Source: DASYQD01 sp963837455 (GTDB lineage: Bacteria > Acidobacteriota > Thermoanaerobaculia > Multivoradales > JAIOJS01). Taken from it: a stretch of 64,000 nt of DNA. Shown one piece after another: positions 56,738-64,000 of this stretch (positions are counted from its first letter, which is position 1; the number at the start of each line of letters is the position of its first letter). The stretch lies in contig CAWINM010000001.1 of NCBI GenBank assembly GCA_963837455.1, positions 2,294,001 through 2,358,000 on the forward strand. Direction: 5' to 3'. A program made the translations under genes and the position numbers. A model generated the notes under the pieces. The model made no database searches. It was not told the DNA's origin and saw only the letters and a program-made list of their open reading frames with translations.

Positions 56738-56750
56738 GCGGCCTGCGGCC

Positions 56751-57707
56751 TCAGCCCACCATCTCGTCGATGTGCTGGCTGATCTGGCCGCTGCTGCGTA
56801 CGCCGGGCACGTAAATGCCCGCTGGCGGCGGCGGCGCCGGCGGCTCCTCCTCGTCCATCTCCTGTTGCTGCTGCTCCTGCTGCAGCTCGAGCTGCTGGCG
56901 CAGCAGGTCGGTGTAGCTCGGATTGTCGTTGGCCTGGACGCGCCCGCGGCTGTTGCGCGCCGTGCCGGTCACGCTGCCGGTCTGGCTACCGGCCGGGAGG
57001 TCCTGCGGGCGCAGGACGCGCGGGGCCGCCGGCGGTGGCGCCGCTGGCGAGCGCGAGCCAGCGGCCGAAGGAACGGCGGTGATCGTCTCGCTGGCGGTCG
57101 GCGTCGCGGTGGGCACAGCAGCCGGCGGTGGCTGCGGCAGCAGCAGCTTGGCAATGTGCCGCGGATCCTCGTAGGCCCGCGGCGCCTCCATCCCCTGCGG
57201 TCGTTCGTGCTCGGCGAGCAGCAGCGCCTGGGTGGTGAGCTTGCTCTCGATCACCTGCGGGTTGACGTCGCCGAAGGAGAGGCGTGGGTCGAGGACGAAG
57301 GCCCGCGCATAGGCGCGCACGGCGGCATCTCGAGAGCCGCGCGCCTCGTACATCGAGCCGAGTTGGAACCACCCCCAGGCGTCGGTGGGCATCAGCTCGA
57401 CGACCTGGCGGAAATGATCCATCGCCGGCCGCTCCTCGCCGGCCTGGCGCAGGAGCAACCCGAGGTTGTAGTGGGCGCTGAGCAGCTTGGGGTCGATCTC
57501 GAGCGCATTCTCGTAGGCCTGGCGGGCGTCGTCGGTGCGGCCGGCGAGCTGCCGGAGGTTGCCGAGGTCGTTCCAGGCCTCGGCGGTCGGCTGTCGTTGC
57601 ACGAGCTGCGTCTGCGCGGCGAGCGCGCGCTCGATGCTCGGGGGCGCCACGGCCGCGGCGGCGATGGCGACGAGGACGATGACGGGGATGATCAGGAGCT
57701 TGCGCAA
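56751..57707 (-). CDS. Membrane-anchored TPR protein with a long Pro/Ala-rich tail
   Basis: 318 residues from TTG 57707 (GAGGAA upstream). An N-terminal signal/anchor (KLLIIPVIVLVAIAAAAVA) is followed by three TPRs (AEAWNDLGNLRQLAGRTDDA, LSAHYNLGLLLRQAGEERPA, AWGWFQLGSMYEARGSRDAA). The rest is low-complexity, with a Gln-rich run (LELQQEQQQQEMDEEE) and a small conserved-looking end (GVRSSGQISQHIDEMVG). It probably works in the periplasm as an adaptor. Its start lies 9 bases after the stop of the upstream MXAN_5187-type gene, so the two are likely co-transcribed. Confidence 0.8.
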   Translation of the reverse strand: MRKLLIIPVIVLVAIAAAAVAPPSIERALAAQTQLVQRQPTAEAWNDLGNLRQLAGRTDDARQAYENALEIDPKLLSAHYNLGLLLRQAGEERPAMDHFRQVVELMPTDAWGWFQLGSMYEARGSRDAAVRAYARAFVLDPRLSFGDVNPQVIESKLTTQALLLAEHERPQGMEAPRAYEDPRHIAKLLLPQPPPAAVPTATPTASETITAVPSAAGSRSPAAPPPAAPRVLRPQDLPAGSQTGSVTGTARNSRGRVQANDNPSYTDLLRQQLELQQEQQQQEMDEEEPPAPPPPAGIYVPGVRSSGQISQHIDEMVG

Positions 57708-57716
57708 GCGGGTTCC

Positions 57717-58442
57717 TCACGATCCGCCGCCGGCAGCAGCGCCGACGGGCTTGGCCTTGAGCTTTACCTTCCCCTCCTCCGTCACCACCCGGAACTGCAC
57801 GGCTGTACAGCCGGTCTTGTCGCGGATCTGGGACACCTGACGCTGCAGGTAGGTGCGGAAGGTGTCGAGATCCATGGTGGCGCCGCGCGGGTTGCGGTGC
57901 ACGAGACCCTGGAACAGGGCCTCGACGGCGTCGGGCTCGAGCTTGCTCCCCACGACGACACCGGCGTCCACGTCGTGGCCGGGCGCCTGCCGCGCCGTGG
58001 GGCGCACCGCGACCTTGCCCTCCTCGCGGGCGCGCAGGCGGCGGGAGAACATCTCGGAGTAGCTGTTGAACTGAGCCTCGAGCGAGCCGAAGCGGAAGCT
58101 GTCGACGGTGCGCCGCAGGTTCACTCCCCGCAGGCGCCGCAGCTCGGCCTCGATCTCGTCGCGAAGGGGGGTCGGGGGTAGCGGCAGGTCACCGGCGAAG
58201 TAGCGGTTGAAGTCGACCTTGAGCTGCTGGATGCGACGATCGAGGCGATCGAAACGTGGCTCGAGGTCCTCCTCGATGCCGCGCTGTGCCTGCGGTTGCT
58301 GGGCGGCGCCTGGCCGCGCAGGCGGCGCGCCGCGACCCGCCGCAGGAGAGACCAGTGGCCGCGACGGCAGCGGCCTGCCGGTGGGGCCGTTCCCCCCGGG
58401 AGGGCGGGGGCGGCCGGCGGGAGAACGGGGCGGCGGGCTCAT
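57717..58442 (-). CDS. MXAN_5187 C-terminal-domain-like protein
   Basis: 241 residues. The first 50 are Pro/Arg-rich and without structure. From about residue 55 the sequence resembles the MXAN_5187 C-terminal region: RFDRLDRRIQQLKVDFNRYFAG, PPTPLRDEIEAELRRLRG, DSFRFGSLEAQFNSYSEMFSRRL. A second module near the end (TMDLDTFRTYLQRQVSQIRDKTGC, VQFRVVTEEGKVKLKAKP) matches the family C-terminus. Function is unknown; the family is found in Myxococcota, Acidobacteriota and relatives. The start codon has no clear ribosome-binding site, and an ATG at 58461 is in another frame. Downstream TPR gene is probably in the same operon. Confidence 0.7.
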   Translation of the reverse strand: MSPPPRSPAGRPRPPGGNGPTGRPLPSRPLVSPAAGRGAPPARPGAAQQPQAQRGIEEDLEPRFDRLDRRIQQLKVDFNRYFAGDLPLPPTPLRDEIEAELRRLRGVNLRRTVDSFRFGSLEAQFNSYSEMFSRRLRAREEGKVAVRPTARQAPGHDVDAGVVVGSKLEPDAVEALFQGLVHRNPRGATMDLDTFRTYLQRQVSQIRDKTGCTAVQFRVVTEEGKVKLKAKPVGAAAGGGS

Positions 58443-58513
58443 CGTTGGCTGGTTCGGTCACTCCGGCGCAGAGCCAGGGCAGGCCCCGCTCCGCTAGAAT
58501 CCCCGGCTACGCC

Positions 58514-61249
<2,736 letters not shown>

Positions 61250-61352
61250 GGGGGTTCCCACAGGCACCGCGGGCGCCCGCTCGAGGCGGCAGGGCACCCG
61301 CGGGAGCCTCGAGAGCCGTCCGCTCGCGCCGAGCGCTCCGACCGCAGCGCGC

Positions 61353-64000
61353 TCAACCCGGAGCCGGTTCCACGCGTGCCAGTGCCTTCAGCACCTTGTC
61401 GATCGACGAGTGACCGGGTGGATAGGCCTTGCGGTAGATGCCCAGGGCTTCCTGGTAGAGACCGCGTGCCTCGTCGCGCGCGTGCCGCCGTTCGAGGCAA
61501 TCGGCGAGGTCGAAGAGGGCGTCGCCGTAGGGCGGGTCGTTGGCATCGACGGCCTTCCGCGTCATCGCCAGCGTGCGCCGGAAGGTGTCCTCGGCCTCCG
61601 CCAGTCGCCCTAGCCCGACGAGCGCCTGACCCACGAGCCCGAGGCTCTGGGCAACCTGGGCGTCCACCCCGTCCGCGGAGCCGTGCTCGCGGATCTCCAG
61701 GGCGCGCCGGAAGAGCTCGAGCGCCCGAGCGGGTTCCCCCAGCGCCAGCCGGCACCTGCCCTCGTTCAGCACCGGATAGGCGGTATAGCGATGGTCGGGT
61801 CCGAGCGCCGCGGAGAAGATCGCGGCCGAGTGGGCGAACAGGGGAATGGCTTCCGTACAGCGGCCGCGGTCGATCAGCAGGTTCGCGAGCGAGTTGAGCG
61901 CCGTGGCGTACTGCGCGTGCTGCTCGCCCCACGTGCGGCGCACGAGATCCACCGCCCGGGTCAGCACCGGCTCCGCTTCGTCGAAGCGCTCCTCGGCGCG
62001 CAGCAGTGCACCGAGGTTGTCGAGTGGTAGGGCGATCAGGGGGCTGTCCTTCCCCGAGCTCCGTTCCAGGATCTCGATGGCGCGGCGGTAGGCAGCTTCG
62101 GCCGCCGGGTACTCTCCGACGTCGTCGAGCACCAGCCCAAGATTGTTCTGCCAGCGCCCGGTCTCGTCGCCCTCGACGCCGAGGGTATGCGCGATCGCGA
62201 GGGCGCGCTCGAACTCGTGCCGCGCGGCCGGCGGGTCTCCCTGGTAGCGCAGCACCACACCGAGCGCCGAGTGGGATCGCGCCACGTCGAGGTCGTTCGA
62301 CCCCAGGTCGCGCTCGCGGATGCGCAGGGCCTGCTCGAGATTCCGGCGCCCGTCGTCCAGGCGGTCTAGATAGCGGTCGAGGCTGCCGAGCTCGTAGAGC
62401 GCCTCGGCGGTCGGCAGGCTCTCGTCGCCGAACTGGCGATGGCGTTGCGCGAGCGCCTGCTCGAGGAGGGGACGGGCGTCCTCGTAGAGCCCGAGGTCGC
62501 GCTCGACGCCGCCGATCGCCAGCCGCAGCGTGGCCTGAACCTCCGGCTCGGCGGCGAGCTCCTTGTCGATCCGCTGCGCGCCGCTCACCAGCACCTCGCG
62601 AGCCGTCAGCTGGGCGCCGCGAGTGTGCGCCGGGTCGGCCTGCTGGAAGAGGTGAGTGAGGAAATCCGAGACGTGGCGAGCGGTCGCCGCCTGGATGCGC
62701 GCCTGGTCGCGCTCGGCGCGCGCCACTCGTGCCTCGTAGGCCACCGCCACCAGTCCAGCCGCCACGGCGAGGAGGACGCCGGCGCCCGCCGCCGCCGCCG
62801 CCCGGTGGCGCAGCACGAGCTTGCGGGTGCTGTAGAGGCGGCTGCCCCGTCGCGCGCTCACCGGCCTGCCGTCGAGATACGCGCCGAGGTCGCCCGCGAG
62901 CTCGGTGGCCGACCGATAGCGCGCCTCGGGGTCGACACGCAGCGCCTTGAGCACCACTGCGTCGAGATCGCCGGCCAGCGATCGCGCGCGCTGGCGTACC
63001 TCGCGACTCGTGCCGGGCGACTCGAGCAGCTTGCGGCTGGGTGGTCGCGTCGTCTCCCGCGCCAGCTCCTGCGCCAGGCCGGCGGGGGTCGCTGTGCTCC
63101 GCCGGTGCGGCACCTCGCCGGTGAGCAGCTCGTAGAGCAGCACCCCGAGCGCGTAGACGTCGACCGCGGTGGTGACCGGCTCGCCGAGGATCTGCTCGGG
63201 TGCCGCATACTGCGGTGTCAGCAGCCGCGACTCGCTGCGCGTCAACGCCTCCCCTTCCTCCTCCTCGAGCACCTTGGCGATGCCGAAGTCGAGCAGCTTC
63301 ACCCGTCCGTCGGCGGTGACCAGCAGGTTCGAGGGCTTGAGGTCGCGGTGCACCACCAGCCGCCGGTGGGCCGCATCGACCGCCTCGCAGACCTCGACCA
63401 TCAGGCGGAGCCGGGACCGCAGGTCGAGGGCGCGCTCGGCGGCGTAGCGGGTGATCGGCACGCCGTCGACGCGCTCGAGCGCGAACCAGGGCAGCCCTTC
63501 CTCGGTCACGCCGCCGTCGAGCACCTTGACGATGGCCGGGTGGTCGAGGCTGGCGAGCAACTGGCGCTCACGCAGGAAGCGGCGCTGGAGCTCGGGGGTG
63601 TCGACGCTGCGGCGCAGGACCTTCACCGCCGCCTCCTGCGCGAACGTGCCGTCGGCGCGCTCGGCGCGGTAGACCGTCCCCATGCCCCCCTGGCCCAGCG
63701 GCTCGTGGAGCTGCCAGACCCCGAGCCGCTGCCCGTTCCAGCGCATGGCGTCCGCCGCCCGCGGGCCGGTGGGGACCCCCTCGCCGAGCGCCGCCACGAG
63801 CGCCGCCGCCCCACCGTCGAGGAACGAGCCGCCAACGCCGTCGGCGCGCAGCAGCTCCTCGAGGTCGCGGGCCTGGGCGGGATCGGTGGCGCGGAGCTCG
63901 GCGAGCAGCTTCTCGCGCTCCGGCAGGTCGAGCTCGAGTGCCCTGGCCAGCAGCTCGCGGGAGCGCCTCCAGGCCGCCTCGGGGGGCGGATCGGCGCTCA
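61353..64000 (-). CDS. Ser/Thr protein kinase with C-terminal TPRs; start codon one base beyond the window
   Basis: The frame runs to the right edge. The last two bases read TG on the minus strand and, with one unseen base, could give an NTG start followed by SADPPPEAAWRR, i.e. about 882 residues. The N-terminal about 70 residues (SRELLARALELDLPEREKLLAEL) are the helical leader common in TPR kinases of Acidobacteriota and Planctomycetota. The kinase (about 93-360) has LGQGGMGTVYRAE, AAVKVLRR, VVHRDLKPSNLLV and LLDFGIAKV, all catalytic residues. One membrane helix lies near 400-423. A long TPR array follows (e.g. SLPTAEALYELGSLDRYLDRL, GRWQNNLGLVLDDVGEYPAAE). The TPRs would be extracytoplasmic or peripheral, binding partners. 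Confidence 0.92.
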   Translation of the reverse strand, partial: SADPPPEAAWRRSRELLARALELDLPEREKLLAELRATDPAQARDLEELLRADGVGGSFLDGGAAALVAALGEGVPTGPRAADAMRWNGQRLGVWQLHEPLGQGGMGTVYRAERADGTFAQEAAVKVLRRSVDTPELQRRFLRERQLLASLDHPAIVKVLDGGVTEEGLPWFALERVDGVPITRYAAERALDLRSRLRLMVEVCEAVDAAHRRLVVHRDLKPSNLLVTADGRVKLLDFGIAKVLEEEEGEALTRSESRLLTPQYAAPEQILGEPVTTAVDVYALGVLLYELLTGEVPHRRSTATPAGLAQELARETTRPPSRKLLESPGTSREVRQRARSLAGDLDAVVLKALRVDPEARYRSATELAGDLGAYLDGRPVSARRGSRLYSTRKLVLRHRAAAAAGAGVLLAVAAGLVAVAYEARVARAERDQARIQAATARHVSDFLTHLFQQADPAHTRGAQLTAREVLVSGAQRIDKELAAEPEVQATLRLAIGGVERDLGLYEDARPLLEQALAQRHRQFGDESLPTAEALYELGSLDRYLDRLDDGRRNLEQALRIRERDLGSNDLDVARSHSALGVVLRYQGDPPAARHEFERALAIAHTLGVEGDETGRWQNNLGLVLDDVGEYPAAEAAYRRAIEILERSSGKDSPLIALPLDNLGALLRAEERFDEAEPVLTRAVDLVRRTWGEQHAQYATALNSLANLLIDRGRCTEAIPLFAHSAAIFSAALGPDHRYTAYPVLNEGRCRLALGEPARALELFRRALEIREHGSADGVDAQVAQSLGLVGQALVGLGRLAEAEDTFRRTLAMTRKAVDANDPPYGDALFDLADCLERRHARDEARGLYQEALGIYRKAYPPGHSSIDKVLKALARVEPAPG

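Overview
The window is a dense, G+C-rich bacterial chromosome segment (roughly 70% G+C by eye) with mostly housekeeping genes, tight operons, GTG/TTG starts and many stop/start overlaps. Receiver-like and TPR-linked Ser/Thr kinases, a DUF4388 (PATAN) protein, an MXAN_5187-type protein, tandem LCCL domains and a BamD/CpoB/TatA envelope set point to a Gram-negative bacterium of the Acidobacteriota (Thermoanaerobaculia-like) or Myxococcota type. I cannot decide between these without a search. No rRNA, tRNA, CRISPR array, insertion sequence or phage was recognised.

Layout. 0-3 kb: glmU-glmS (UDP-GlcNAc supply). 3-4.3 kb: a methyltransferase remnant and a secreted two-LCCL protein. 4.5-12.8 kb: a regulated group 3b [NiFe]-hydrogenase island: receiver protein, receiver-histidine kinase, second receiver protein, hydB-hydG-hydD-hydA, membrane histidine kinase, maturation protease, nearly all translationally coupled. 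12.9-19.2 kb: secreted esterase-like phytase-family protein, PcrA/UvrD helicase, and an acyl-CoA dehydrogenase plus kinase-fold phosphotransferase pair resembling ACAD10/11 (LvaC/LvaA). 19.2-22.8 kb: GNAT, membrane glycosyltransferase and GT-C-type mannosyltransferase. 22.8-29 kb: truA, uppS-cdsA-dxr-rseP (lipid carrier, phospholipid, isoprenoid and membrane proteolysis) and nfo. 29-35 kb: PASTA protein, rpe, bamD, cpoB-like, LysM protein, Fis-type regulator, lytic transglycosylase, tatA. 35-43 kb: AmgK-like kinase, rlmN, pgeF, ftsEX, outer-membrane barrel, DUF4388, ruvC. 43-53 kb: pseudoreceiver-Ser/Thr kinase-TonB fusion, accD, folC, glyA, a phosphodiesterase remnant, acyl-CoA carboxyltransferase. 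53-64 kb: tldD-pmbA, ychF, TPR protein, MXAN_5187-type protein, selA coupled to an NtrC-type activator, and a Ser/Thr kinase with TPRs running off the right edge.

The most unusual feature is the pattern of frame disruptions in conserved genes (glycosyltransferase, transglycosylase, accD, glyA, carboxyltransferase, ychF, selA, ntrC-like). At almost every site two adjacent bases are alternative readings of one position, often a synonymous wobble base (for example GC[G/C], CT[G/C], [C/A]GG). Counting one base per site restores full-length proteins: glyA has exactly ten surplus bases and the glycosyltransferase thirteen. I read this as a strain-mixed consensus in which both alleles of a SNP were written out (or, less often, neither), and not as gene decay. 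The affected genes should be treated as functional.

Biologically, the most interesting loci are the hydrogenase island with three two-component proteins upstream and a sensor kinase inside it, the ACAD/phosphotransferase pair, the kinase-TonB fusion, the selA-sigma54 activator coupling, and a recurring TAnnnT-N6-ATG arrangement that suggests leaderless transcription.
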